The notes beneath the pieces were generated by a model, which was not told the origin of the DNA, did not search any database, and was given only the letters and a program-made list of their open reading frames with translations. A stretch of 43,760 bases of DNA from JBALVT01 sp045110675 (lineage in GTDB: Bacteria; Pseudomonadota; Gammaproteobacteria; Pseudomonadales; Halieaceae), in contig JBGCGJ010000035.1 of the NCBI GenBank assembly GCA_045110675.1, positions 1-43,760 of the forward strand, written 5' to 3'. This document shows positions 1-8,263 of the stretch, piece by piece (the stretch's first letter is position 1; each line of letters begins with the position of its first letter). The position numbers and the translations under genes were made by a program.

Positions 1-58
1 CGACCAAAATCTCCGGAGGCTGCTTCTGAACGAGGGTACCGCGAATTCTGCCAATCAT
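1..58 (-). CDS. ruvA: Holliday junction branch migration protein RuvA (N-terminus only)
   Basis: Reading the minus strand from 58 gives MIGRIRGTLVQKQPPEILV, the characteristic start of RuvA. In that protein the N-terminal OB-fold binds the four-way junction and works with the RuvB motor. Only 19 codons lie inside the window; the rest runs off the left edge, so nothing can be said about completeness. It follows ruvC by 15 bases on the same strand, the usual ruvC-ruvA order. Confidence 0.9.
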   Translation of the reverse strand, partial: MIGRIRGTLVQKQPPEILV

Positions 59-73
59 TAAAAATATGCCCTG

Positions 74-592
74 TTAGCTTAAACGCCGGCGACGGATGGA
101 CTTCGCCCCGGCCATATTGATCATACTTTGTTGGGTGTGCGCATGACACAGTGCGGCGGCCAGAGCATCAGCCGCATCCTCCTGAGGTTCAGCAGAGAGT
201 TTCAGGAGCGTTTTAACCATATGCTGCACTTGTGATTTGTTCGCCGCACCGGTTCCCACTACCGACTGCTTAATTTGACGTGCAGAATACTCTGCAACTT
301 GCATATCCCTGGAGACACAGGCGACTATAGCGGCTCCCCTCGCCTGACCCAACTTCAAAGCGGAACCGGCGTTCTTCGCCATAAAAACCTGTTCGATAGA
401 AAGTTCTTGTGGACTGTGCAGTTCCACCAGTTCCGAAACACTGTCGTAGATAATCTTGAGCCGTTCCGGAAGGGCGCCGGCTGGCAGACGAATAACGCCA
501 CTGGTGACATATTCACTGCGGCCAGACACATAATTGATAATGCCAAAGCCTGTTTTTACTGAGCCGGGGTCAATCCCCAGAATGAGCGACAT
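74..592 (-). CDS. ruvC: Crossover junction endodeoxyribonuclease RuvC
   Basis: RuvC is the Holliday-junction resolvase that cuts the junction after RuvAB branch migration. The 172-residue protein has the normal family length. The four acidic catalytic residues of the RNase H-like fold are present: D8 in LGIDPGS, E67 in LSIEQVF, and D139 and D142 in QEDAADAL. It begins with ATG at 592 and sits between yebC and ruvA on the same strand, consistent with the classical yebC-ruvC-ruvA-ruvB transcript. Nothing is missing or shifted. Confidence 0.97.
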   Translation of the reverse strand: MSLILGIDPGSVKTGFGIINYVSGRSEYVTSGVIRLPAGALPERLKIIYDSVSELVELHSPQELSIEQVFMAKNAGSALKLGQARGAAIVACVSRDMQVAEYSARQIKQSVVGTGAANKSQVQHMVKTLLKLSAEPQEDAADALAAALCHAHTQQSMINMAGAKSIRRRRLS

Positions 593-662
593 AGAACAAC
601 CGATCGGGTGCTTGAGCTTTTATTATGGACGAGCAAACCCGTCGACGGCAAACGAAAGCCAC

Positions 663-1406
663 TTACATCTGAGCGAGCACGTCCTCAGGGATATCAACAT
701 TGGTATAGACGTTCTGCACATCGTCCAGATCTTCCAGGGCGTCGACCATGCCCATGATTTTTTCAGCGCCATCGACATCGACAGGCACTAAAAGGGAGGC
801 AATCATTGTGACCTCTGCATCAGCAGGCTCCAAGCCCGCCTGTTCCAGGGCAGCTTTTACCGTGGCCAGCTCTTCCCAGGCTGTTGTCACTTCTAGAGAA
901 CCATCTTCATAACTCTCAACATCTTCGGCGCCGGCGTCCAATGCAGCTTCCATTACAGCGTCTTCATCTGTGCCCGGGGGAAAACTGATCTGCCCTTTGC
1001 GAGCAAACAAATAGGCGACAGAACCATCCGTTCCCAGATTGCCGCCGCGCTTGGTAAAAGCATGTCGCACTTCGGCGACAGTGCGATTGCGATTATCAGT
1101 CATGACTTCTACCAGCACTGCAATACCGCCAGGTGCATAGCCCTCGTAGGTGAGCTCTTCCATGTTGTCGGCTTCATTGGTGCCGGCACCACGTGCGATA
1201 GCACGATCTATGGTATCGCGGGTCATATTGGCACCCAGCGCCTTGTCGACTCCAGCACGCAAACGGGGATTATCTTCTGGCAGCGGACCGCCCTGTTTGG
1301 CTGCCACAACCAGCTCGCGTATGAGTTTGGTAAACACCTTGCCGCGCTTGGCATCCTGAGCGGCCTTGCGATGCTTGATATTGGCCCATTTACTATGACC
1401 GGCCAT
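663..1406 (-). CDS. yebC: YebC/PmpR family DNA-binding or translation-associated regulator
   Basis: The protein has 247 residues, the standard size for the TACO1/YebC family. Its N-terminus, MAGHSKWANIKHRKAAQDAK, is the family signature. Members have been described as transcriptional regulators (PmpR) and, more recently, as factors that help ribosomes through difficult sequences; the sequence here does not decide between these. Its place just downstream of aspS and upstream of ruvC is the conserved gammaproteobacterial arrangement and suggests cotranscription. The ATG at 1406 is preceded by a GGGAGGA ribosome-binding site. Confidence 0.96.
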   Translation of the reverse strand: MAGHSKWANIKHRKAAQDAKRGKVFTKLIRELVVAAKQGGPLPEDNPRLRAGVDKALGANMTRDTIDRAIARGAGTNEADNMEELTYEGYAPGGIAVLVEVMTDNRNRTVAEVRHAFTKRGGNLGTDGSVAYLFARKGQISFPPGTDEDAVMEAALDAGAEDVESYEDGSLEVTTAWEELATVKAALEQAGLEPADAEVTMIASLLVPVDVDGAEKIMGMVDALEDLDDVQNVYTNVDIPEDVLAQM

Positions 1407-1498
1407 AAGATCCTCCCGTTTTAACTTTCAGATTGCCTGTCGCACACAGCTTAACAATGTCCCGTCGAAAACAATGACAACCAAACCTGCGAGTGCTA

Positions 1499-3277
1499 CT
1501 AAGACGCCGATGATCCCGGTGTTTGACGCAAACGTATATTTAGCTCGCGAAGTTGCTTCGCGTCTACCTCGCCCGGCGCATTCGTCATCACACAGGCAGC
1601 ACTTTGCGTCTTGGGAAACGCAATCACGTCTCTGATAGAAGCACTATCTGTCATCAGCATCACCAGGCGGTCCAGGCCGAAAGCCAAACCACCGTGAGGC
1701 GGTGCGCCGTATTGCAGAGCGTTGAGCAAGAAGCCGAATTTTTCCTGGGCCTCTTCCTCTCCAACACCGAGGATACCGAATACCGTCTCCTGCATCTGGC
1801 GATCATGAATACGAATACTACCGCCCCCTAATTCCGTACCATTCAAAACCATGTCATAAGCGCGGGACAATGCTGTACCCGGATTCGCTTCGAGTTCCTC
1901 CGGCGAGCAAGCCGGTGCGGTGAAGGGGTGGTGCAGCGCCGTCCAACTGCCATCGCCGGCCTTTTCAAACATCGGGAAGTCCACAACCCACAAAGGTGCC
2001 CAGCCGTCGGCAACCAAACCCTGGTCTTCACCTACTTTGATACGTAACGCACCGAGAGACTCATTCACCACCTGAGTTTTGTCAGCTCCGAAGAAGATGA
2101 TGTCACCATTAGCAGCGTCGAGTCGCCGCATTAGCTGAGCGACCACATCCTCGGGCATAAATTTAAGAATGGGCGACTGCAACCCCTCAACTCCGGCATC
2201 AATGTCGTTGACCTTCACCCAAGCTAATCCGCGAGCACCGTAAATGGAGACATAACTGGTGTAGTTGTCGATCTCCTTGCGGCTGATCGAAGCACCGCCC
2301 GGCACCTTCAATGCGGCGACACGACCCTCGGCATCATCCGCGGGCCCGCGGAACACCTTGAAATCGACCTGCTGCATGAGATCATCCACACTCACCAGCT
2401 CAAGCGGAATACGCAAGTCGGGTTTGTCGGATCCGTACCGGTCCATCGCTTCGGCGTAGGGCATATGTGGAAACTGCGGTAGATCGATATTCAATACAGA
2501 CTGAAACAGACCTCGGATCATTCGCTCGGTAATCGACATAATCTCGGCTTCGGACAAAAACGATGTCTCAATATCAATCTGAGTAAATTCAGGTTGACGA
2601 TCGGCGCGCAAATCCTCATCGCGAAAACACTTGGCAATCTGATAGTAACGATCAAACCCAGAGACCATTAATAGCTGCTTAAAGAGCTGTGGGGACTGGG
2701 GTAGTGCGAAAAACTGCCCCGGATGCGTTCTCGAAGGCACCAGATAGTCACGCGCACCTTCGGGCGTAGCGCGGGTTAAAATGGGTGTTTCAATGTCGAG
2801 AAAACCCTCTTCATCCAGAAAACTACGAACGGCTGATGAGATTTTTGAGCGCAAAATCAAACGGTTTTGCATCTCGGGGCGACGCAAATCCATGTACCGG
2901 TGATGCAGGCGCACATCTTCACCCACCGATGTGTGCTCATCCAATTGGAAGGGAGGTGTGGCAGCGACGTTCAAGATTTCCAACTCCTTGCCCAGTACCT
3001 CTATCTCTCCCGTTAACATGGCTGAATTCACAGTCGCTTCAGTGCGAGCACGTACTCTGCCGGTAACCTGCAAGACGTATTCGCTGCGAACACTATCCGC
3101 GCGATCGAAATGCTCCTGGGTATCAGGATCAAAAACAACTTGAACAATGCCCTCACGATCACGCAAATCCAGGAAAATAACGCCCCCGTGATCTCGACGA
3201 CGATCCACCCAGCCGCAAAGCGTTACTGTCTCATCGATGTTGGCTGTTCCGAGAGCGCCACAATAGTGGTTGCGCAT
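1499..3277 (-). CDS. aspS: Aspartate--tRNA ligase
   Basis: This class II aminoacyl-tRNA synthetase charges tRNA-Asp. The 592-residue length matches the bacterial-type enzyme. An N-terminal anticodon-binding OB fold covers about residues 1-110. Class II motif 2 is visible as FRDEDLRADRQPEFTQ and motif 3 as GLAFGLDRL. The roughly 130-residue insertion between motifs 2 and 3 is the bacterial GAD-type domain. The ATG at 3277 gives MRNHYCG, close to the usual start. It lies downstream of the zinc-ribbon gene and upstream of yebC on one strand. Confidence 0.97.
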   Translation of the reverse strand: MRNHYCGALGTANIDETVTLCGWVDRRRDHGGVIFLDLRDREGIVQVVFDPDTQEHFDRADSVRSEYVLQVTGRVRARTEATVNSAMLTGEIEVLGKELEILNVAATPPFQLDEHTSVGEDVRLHHRYMDLRRPEMQNRLILRSKISSAVRSFLDEEGFLDIETPILTRATPEGARDYLVPSRTHPGQFFALPQSPQLFKQLLMVSGFDRYYQIAKCFRDEDLRADRQPEFTQIDIETSFLSEAEIMSITERMIRGLFQSVLNIDLPQFPHMPYAEAMDRYGSDKPDLRIPLELVSVDDLMQQVDFKVFRGPADDAEGRVAALKVPGGASISRKEIDNYTSYVSIYGARGLAWVKVNDIDAGVEGLQSPILKFMPEDVVAQLMRRLDAANGDIIFFGADKTQVVNESLGALRIKVGEDQGLVADGWAPLWVVDFPMFEKAGDGSWTALHHPFTAPACSPEELEANPGTALSRAYDMVLNGTELGGGSIRIHDRQMQETVFGILGVGEEEAQEKFGFLLNALQYGAPPHGGLAFGLDRLVMLMTDSASIRDVIAFPKTQSAACVMTNAPGEVDAKQLRELNIRLRQTPGSSAS

Positions 3278-3327
3278 AGTTCAAATTCCGTCGTTGTTAC
3301 TACATGAGAGGGCCTGTTGGCCCGAGA

Positions 3328-3627
3328 TTAAGCAGTACTTTTGCTGCTGCTATCGGTACTGGTTGAACTGGACTTGTCGGCGGTTTTTGCTCCATCGCTG
3401 GTCTTAGCACTGTCCGATGAACCCGATGCCAGGTTTTTCTGACCGGATGTTTTAAAATCAGTTTCATACCAACCACCGCCCTTCAATCGAAATGCAGCCG
3501 CAGAGACCTTCTTGCGCAAGGCCGGTTTGGAACATGCAGGACAATCTACCAAGCGGGCATCGCTGACCTTTTGCAGCACTTCAAGGCTCTCGCTGCATTC
3601 ATCACATTGATATTCGTAAATAGGCAT
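3328..3627 (-). CDS. FmdB/CxxC family zinc-ribbon protein
   Basis: This 99-residue protein starts MPIYEYQCDECSE and has two CxxC pairs (C8/C11 and C29/C32), the zinc-ribbon pattern of the FmdB-type regulatory protein family. The C-terminal third (from about residue 66) is a Ser/Thr/Lys/Asp-rich low-complexity tail, common in these proteins. The molecular function of the family is not established. The gene lies 50 bases upstream of aspS on the same strand, a frequent pairing in gammaproteobacteria, so cotranscription with aspS is likely. Confidence 0.88.
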   Translation of the reverse strand: MPIYEYQCDECSESLEVLQKVSDARLVDCPACSKPALRKKVSAAAFRLKGGGWYETDFKTSGQKNLASGSSDSAKTSDGAKTADKSSSTSTDSSSKSTA

Positions 3628-3772
3628 AAATCCGGCTCGCTAAAGTCGTAGACAGTATATAAAGAAAGGCGCGGATTTTACCCTAAAGCAGCCTTGGAGG
3701 CCAAGTTCGAGGGAGGGGAATTTTGAGGCAGAGAACTCCTGCGCAAATTTAAGCACATAGAGCGGGAAAGCT

Positions 3773-3809
3773 GACGACTCCGCAACGACTATTGCGGTGC
3801 CGAGTCGTC
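3773..3809 (-). terminator. Hairpin downstream of the HU-like gene
   Basis: GACGACTC at 3773-3780 pairs with GAGTCGTC at 3802-3809, and inside it CGCAA (3781-3785) pairs with TTGCG (3792-3796). It lies about 10 bases past the stop codon of the HU-like gene. No clear U-tract follows on the minus strand, so this may be an imperfect terminator or an mRNA 3'-end stabiliser. Confidence 0.5.
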
Positions 3810-3819
3810 GATCAAATCG

Positions 3820-4326
3820 CTAGGAAGCAGCGAATTCCTTCATTTTCTTCAGAGGACGAACCTTGACAGCGATGCTGGCAGGTTTTGCCTTGAAGGTTGT
3901 CGCTTCGCCAGTAAAGGGGTTGATTCCTTTTCGAGCTTTACGAGCAGGCTTCTTCACTGTAGTCACCTTCATCAGGCCAGGAAGAGTGAACTCACCAACT
4001 GAACGCTTCTTAATACTACGCTCAATCAAGCTTTCCAACTCACCCATTACCGAACCAACCTCTTTCTTGCTCAGGCCAGTGCTTTCGGAAATTTCAGCCA
4101 CGATCTGACTCTTGGTAAGTTTGCTCTGAATTGCAGAAGCCTTTTTAGCAGGTGCTGCCTTTTTGGCGGCTGCTTTCTTGGCTGGTGCTTTCTTCGCTAC
4201 TGCCTTTTTGGCTGGAGCTTTTTTAGCTGCTGCCTTCTTCGCAGGTGCCTTCTTGGCTGGAGCTTTCTTAGCTGCCGCCTTCTTGGCTGGAGCTTTTTTC
4301 TTCGCTGCTGCTTTTTTGGTTGCCAT
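3820..4326 (-). CDS. HU-family DNA-binding protein with Lys/Ala-rich histone-like N-terminal tail
   Basis: The 168-residue protein has two parts. Residues 1 to about 66 are almost only Lys, Ala and Pro in repeats of the type AAKKAPAKK, resembling eukaryotic histone H1 tails and Pseudomonas AlgP. Residues 67-164 are a complete HU/IHF fold, with LTKSQIVAEIS at the start, GEFTLPGL in the body and the DNA-intercalating proline in GINPFTGE (P137). By family it should bind and bend DNA without strong sequence preference; the tail would add electrostatic compaction (inference). It is transcribed alone from a long divergent intergenic region shared with proS. ATG at 4326 is preceded by a GAAGGTTTA-type ribosome-binding site. 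Confidence 0.93.
   Translation of the reverse strand: MATKKAAAKKKAPAKKAAAKKAPAKKAPAKKAAAKKAPAKKAVAKKAPAKKAAAKKAAPAKKASAIQSKLTKSQIVAEISESTGLSKKEVGSVMGELESLIERSIKKRSVGEFTLPGLMKVTTVKKPARKARKGINPFTGEATTFKAKPASIAVKVRPLKKMKEFAAS
4128..4323 (-). repeat. Degenerate tandem repeat encoding the Lys/Ala/Pro tail
   Basis: Within the HU-like gene the DNA repeats an imperfect unit of about 15-30 bases, on the plus strand alternating 'ttcttggctgg(a/t)gc' with 'tttttagctgctgcc'. It encodes the AAKKAPAKK units. Synonymous drift between copies shows the tract is old, but units remain similar enough for slippage or recombination to change copy number. Confidence 0.8.
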
Positions 4327-4432
4327 GTTATTTTAAACCTTCCTTCAAAAAATGTGTGAGAGCAAAAGTTCAACCCGAAGTGTCCGCTTCCCCTAAAAAC
4401 CGAAAACAGCATAGCTGCAGGCATCGGACGAA

Positions 4433-4461
4433 TTTATAAATCATGAAACGCTACAATACAA
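4433..4461 (-). promoter_or_regulatory. Probable sigma-70 promoter of the HU-like gene
   Basis: On the minus strand TTGTAT (4461-4456) is followed after exactly 17 bases by TATAAA (4438-4433). The -10 matches the consensus in five of six positions and the -35 in three. It gives a leader of about 100 nt before the ATG at 4326. Confidence 0.55.
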
Positions 4462-4463
4462 GC

Positions 4464-4475
4464 GTTTTCGAAAAC
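4464..4475. promoter_or_regulatory. 12-bp perfect palindrome just upstream of the HU-like promoter
   Basis: GTTTTCGAAAAC is fully self-complementary and lies two bases upstream of the proposed -35 hexamer, where an activator or repressor could bind. No regulator family is recognised from the sequence alone. Confidence 0.4.
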
Positions 4476-4720
4476 ATTTGATCAAAAACCCCTATTTTTT
4501 AAAGTTCTGCGCGCTTTTCGACAAATTGGAGCTAGAAACAACCTTAACAAATGACCTTTGGTCAAACTCAAACCGCAAAGCAAAAACATCGTAAAAGACA
4601 GCAAAAAAATCGGTTCTTGAGAAAACAGGTGTGAGGAAAGGTCAAACTAGCAGCGCTGTACCGCGAAAGCGTTCGCACGTAAACTAGTCGCCCTTAATTT
4701 GCAGCATTTTGGAACCGAGT

Positions 4721-6433
4721 ATGCGCACCAGCAATTTCCTCATCGCCACACATAAAGAAGTACCCTCCGACGCAGAAGTGATAAGCCATCAACTTATGCT
4801 TCGCGCCGGATTAATCCGAAAACTCGCGGCCGGGTTTTACACCTGGCTGCCTCTTGGTCTTCGCGTACTACGAAAAGTCGAACACATCGTTCGAGACGAA
4901 ATGGATGCCACCGGCGCTCAGGAAGTGAGTATGCCGGCTGTCCAACCTGCCGAGTTGTGGCAAGAATCCGGGCGGTGGGAGCAATATGGTCCCGAGTTAC
5001 TGCGCATAAAGGACAGGCACGAGCGTGATTTTTGCCTGGGACCCACCCATGAGGAAGTCATTACAGATCTCGCACGAGCAGAATTGAAGAGCTACAAACA
5101 GCTTCCTGTCTCTTTTTACCAAATACAGTCCAAGGTCCGAGATGAAATCAGGCCAAGGTTTGGAGTGATGCGCTCCAGAGAGTTTCTAATGAAAGATGGC
5201 TACTCCTTCCACGCAAGCCAGGAATCTCTGGAGGAGACCTATCAGACAATGCATCGGGCCTACACCAACATTTTTACCCGTCTGGGCCTGATGTTTCGCC
5301 CCGTAGTCGCCGATACAGGCAGCATCGGCGGCAGCGCATCTCATGAGTTTCATGTGTTAGCCAGCTCTGGTGAAGACGATATCGCATTCAGTGACGGCAG
5401 CGACTATGCAGCCAATGTGGAAATGGCCGAGGCGATTGCAACGCCAGCATTGCAACAGGAACCCGCCCTACCAATAGCGGAAATCGCCACGCCCAATGTA
5501 AAAACCATCGAACAGCTAGCCGAATTTCTGTCACTGGAAACTGCAATGACCGTAAAGACTCTGCTGGTACAAGGCGAAGAGCCAGATACATTGGTGGCTT
5601 TGGTTTTGCGCGGGGATCATCAGCTCAATGAGCTTAAAGCCGAAAAGATCCCCGGCATCCTGGCCCCCTTACAAATGGCAAGTGAGGAAGCTGTTGAGAA
5701 AGCCTGCGGCGCAGGCTTCGGATCCCTGGGCCCAGTGGGTTTAGACCTTCCTGTCTTTGTGGATCGATCCGCAGCGCAATTGTCTAATTTTGTTTGCGGT
5801 GCCAATCGGCAAGACATGCACCTAAACAATGTGTCCTGGGAGCGCGATTGTCCCGGGGTTGAGATAAGCGACTTACGCAACGTGGTCAATGGAGATCCCA
5901 GTCCCGATGGAAAAGGCACACTGCAGATAAAGCGCGGCATAGAGGTGGGTCATATTTTCCAACTCGGCACCAAATACAGCGACGCAATGCAGGCCAGCGT
6001 TCTCAACGAAAATGGCAAGAATATACCCATGTCCATGGGTTGCTACGGCATCGGTGTTAGCCGGATAGTGGCGGCAGCCATTGAGCAAAACCACGATGAA
6101 GCGGGAATAATATGGCCGGCGGCCATGGCCCCCTTCCAACTGGCAATTGTTCCACTGAATATGCAAAAATCTGAGTTGGTCGCAAACTGCGCCGAGGAGA
6201 TCTATAAGACTTTGTCAGCCACAGGTATAGATGTACTAATGGATGACCGCAATGAACGCCCCGGTGTTAAATTTGCAGACATGGAGTTGATTGGGATACC
6301 CCATCGCATTGTGATAGGTGATCGAGCACTGGCAGAAGGTAATGTCGAATATAAAGGTCGTACCGACAATGATTCACATTTGGTTCCACAAGGGAATATT
6401 CTCGAATTCATACAGGCTCAATTACGCAGCTAA
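4721..6433 (+). CDS. proS: Proline--tRNA ligase
   Basis: This class II synthetase charges tRNA-Pro. From ATG 4721 it is 570 residues, starting MRTSNFLIATHKEVPSDAEV like the E. coli enzyme, so the in-frame TTG 12 bases upstream is not the likely start. The motif 2 region RPRFGVMRSREFLMKD is present. A YbaK-type editing insertion (about residues 230-385) marks the long bacterial form that removes mis-charged alanine. The C-terminal anticodon-binding domain includes VLMDDRNERPGVKFADMELI. The next gene begins at or within its 3' end. Confidence 0.97.
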   Translation: MRTSNFLIATHKEVPSDAEVISHQLMLRAGLIRKLAAGFYTWLPLGLRVLRKVEHIVRDEMDATGAQEVSMPAVQPAELWQESGRWEQYGPELLRIKDRHERDFCLGPTHEEVITDLARAELKSYKQLPVSFYQIQSKVRDEIRPRFGVMRSREFLMKDGYSFHASQESLEETYQTMHRAYTNIFTRLGLMFRPVVADTGSIGGSASHEFHVLASSGEDDIAFSDGSDYAANVEMAEAIATPALQQEPALPIAEIATPNVKTIEQLAEFLSLETAMTVKTLLVQGEEPDTLVALVLRGDHQLNELKAEKIPGILAPLQMASEEAVEKACGAGFGSLGPVGLDLPVFVDRSAAQLSNFVCGANRQDMHLNNVSWERDCPGVEISDLRNVVNGDPSPDGKGTLQIKRGIEVGHIFQLGTKYSDAMQASVLNENGKNIPMSMGCYGIGVSRIVAAAIEQNHDEAGIIWPAAMAPFQLAIVPLNMQKSELVANCAEEIYKTLSATGIDVLMDDRNERPGVKFADMELIGIPHRIVIGDRALAEGNVEYKGRTDNDSHLVPQGNILEFIQAQLRS

Positions 6434-7070
6434 GGCCCCGGGATACGAAGGTGTAGCTATTATTCGCTTAATTAGAATCGCCAGCTTCGGCGCTCTTTTG
6501 GTTCTGGGCGGCTTGGGTTATGCCAACCACTCTAACGCTCAACCAAAAGACGCGCTGGAGAGAGAAGAACTGCGCAGTTTTCTCGAGAAAACCATCAGTA
6601 GCGCCGACAGCTTTGCCGATCGCTATGATGCTGAGGTCTGGTTAATAGACATGTCTGCCAGACTGGAACGGTTTGTGAAAGACCCTGAATACCGTCTCAC
6701 CCTGTTACAAGACATTCACTTCTACGCGACGAGAGCGGGCCTGCCACCGGAATTGGTCATGGCTGTGATCGAGGTTGAAAGCCATTTCGATCGCTTCGCC
6801 GTTTCTCGGGTAGGCGCTCAGGGAATGATGCAGGTAATGCCCTTTTGGAAAGATGAAATAGGCAGACCAGAAGATAATTTGACGCTGCAAAAAGCCAACC
6901 TGGACTATGGCTGCCGAATTCTGCAATTCTATCTGCAGCGCAAAGACGGGGACCTGCACAGAGCACTGGCTGCTTACAACGGCAGTACGGGCAGTCGTGT
7001 CTACAGCGACAAGGTATATCGGGCGTGGAACAAACACTGGCGCACGGAACCGCTGGACTGGAGCCGCTAG
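6369..7070 (+). CDS. Secreted lytic transglycosylase (SLT domain); start uncertain
   Basis: The C-terminal part has the SLT fold of peptidoglycan-cleaving lytic transglycosylases. The catalytic glutamate lies in AVIEVESHFD, followed by GAQGMMQVMPFW and the AYNGS...Y...V segment. A hydrophobic stretch, RLIRIASFGALLVLGG, ends near HSNAQ and looks like a signal peptide, so the enzyme probably acts in the periplasm. The start is a problem. The last in-frame ATG is at 6369, inside proS, and would put 32 residues ahead of the signal sequence. An ATT at 6459 has a well-placed GAAGG (6447-6451) and gives a canonical signal peptide. Its stop shares CTAG with the convergent AraC gene. Confidence 0.85.
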   Translation: MIHIWFHKGIFSNSYRLNYAAKAPGYEGVAIIRLIRIASFGALLVLGGLGYANHSNAQPKDALEREELRSFLEKTISSADSFADRYDAEVWLIDMSARLERFVKDPEYRLTLLQDIHFYATRAGLPPELVMAVIEVESHFDRFAVSRVGAQGMMQVMPFWKDEIGRPEDNLTLQKANLDYGCRILQFYLQRKDGDLHRALAAYNGSTGSRVYSDKVYRAWNKHWRTEPLDWSR

Positions 7071-8113
7071 CGGTAAGAGCCTGGAGACTGGCCGGTCCAT
7101 TTCTTGAAAGACCGGTGAAACGCACTAGGATCGCTAAAACCCACCTGTTCGGCCACATCACTGACAGTCAATCGCTCTCTGCTTAGCAAGGAAATAGCCA
7201 CATCTCGACGCGCATTGTCTTTGATTCGCTGGTAAGAGGTGCCCTCTTTTTCCAGCCGTCTGCGCAGGGTGCGCGCTGACATATTGAGCAAGCCCGTCAG
7301 CTCTTCGAAACTGGGAAGTTCTTCGCGGAAGTCACTCCCAAGAATCTCCCTAATTCTGTGGGTAATACTGGAGATACTCGCCAGCGGCTCGATAACGATG
7401 TGATAGGGGGCTAACTTCAGGAACTCATTGAGTTGCGATTCATTTCGAATAATCGGCGCGTCTAAATGCCGAGCACTGAACGTAATCGTATTAGCCCCCT
7501 GCTCATACAACACCGGGCAGGGGAAAAAATGGCGGATACCGGCCATAAATTTGGGTTGGGGACCACTGCAGCTTGCACTGGTAATGTCGATGTGCTGACC
7601 GATCAACCAGCCACACAGGCGCATCCATATCGCTAGGCTGCACAGCACACTGTGTTGAATTTCACTGGCATCATCTCCCGAGCAATAAGCCAGCGTCGCT
7701 TCTTTGCGATCATCATCAATAGTAAGCTCATTGACGATTTCCGCCCCATGGCGCACGCGGCAGCAAGCGTTAAATTCGATTGCTCTACGCATGGCAGCCA
7801 TCAGGTTGGAACTATTCAGCATGCTAAGCATTATCAGACGAGTGGTGCCAACTGGTGTTTGCACATCTGGCATGACTCCACCGGACTCATCACCGAGCTC
7901 CCGAAACAATTCAATACACAGACGACTGTATTGTTCACGAGACACAAAGACTGTCGGACTCAGTTGCTGAAGAGGGTCGAAGGGAAATTTGGCCGCCCGC
8001 AAGATTCCCTCAACATCCCGATTGTAAGCACTGGCTTGAACTAGAAGAGCGCGCGTAAACTCTATGGGCACGGAATCGTTATAGGGCTCTAAATTGACTG
8101 TCGCTGGTCGCAA
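7067..8113 (-). CDS. AraC family transcriptional regulator
   Basis: The 348-residue protein has an N-terminal domain of the Arabinose_bd type found in OruR/ArgR-like AraC regulators (about residues 20-205) and a C-terminal double helix-turn-helix (about 250-348). The second HTH, SDVAEQVGFSDPSAFHRSFK, is the AraC signature, followed by WTGQSPGSYR. It is divergent from the peptidyl-prolyl isomerase/HupE pair across about 150 bases, so it may control them (inference from position). The ligand cannot be read from the sequence. Its stop overlaps that of the convergent transglycosylase. Confidence 0.92.
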   Translation of the reverse strand: MRPATVNLEPYNDSVPIEFTRALLVQASAYNRDVEGILRAAKFPFDPLQQLSPTVFVSREQYSRLCIELFRELGDESGGVMPDVQTPVGTTRLIMLSMLNSSNLMAAMRRAIEFNACCRVRHGAEIVNELTIDDDRKEATLAYCSGDDASEIQHSVLCSLAIWMRLCGWLIGQHIDITSASCSGPQPKFMAGIRHFFPCPVLYEQGANTITFSARHLDAPIIRNESQLNEFLKLAPYHIVIEPLASISSITHRIREILGSDFREELPSFEELTGLLNMSARTLRRRLEKEGTSYQRIKDNARRDVAISLLSRERLTVSDVAEQVGFSDPSAFHRSFKKWTGQSPGSYR

Positions 8114-8263
8114 ATTTTATTCTCAGTCGCAATGTATTGGGAGTATAACGCGACTTTGGAGCAATTCGGAGTGGTTGCAACAGTATTAACTGTTACGATC
8201 TGAGACGAAAACAGCACCTTGAGGCCTCCGGGATAACCGGTCGCTAAACCTTGGATTTGAATA

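Larger units (their letters stand above)
4327..4720. other. Divergent intergenic region between the HU-like gene and proS
   Basis: About 390 bases without a gene and clearly AT-rich compared with its neighbours. On the minus side it holds the likely promoter and a 12-bp palindrome upstream of the HU-like gene (listed separately). On the proS side the inverted repeat GCGAAAGCGTTCGC lies near 4663-4676, but I see no convincing promoter hexamers there. I found no ORF with a ribosome-binding site and no RNA gene. Confidence 0.6.

Noticed and set aside
663..1424. Open frames on the plus strand opposite yebC
   Set aside because: They are shadows of a well-conserved gene, with no ribosome-binding site or recognisable protein.
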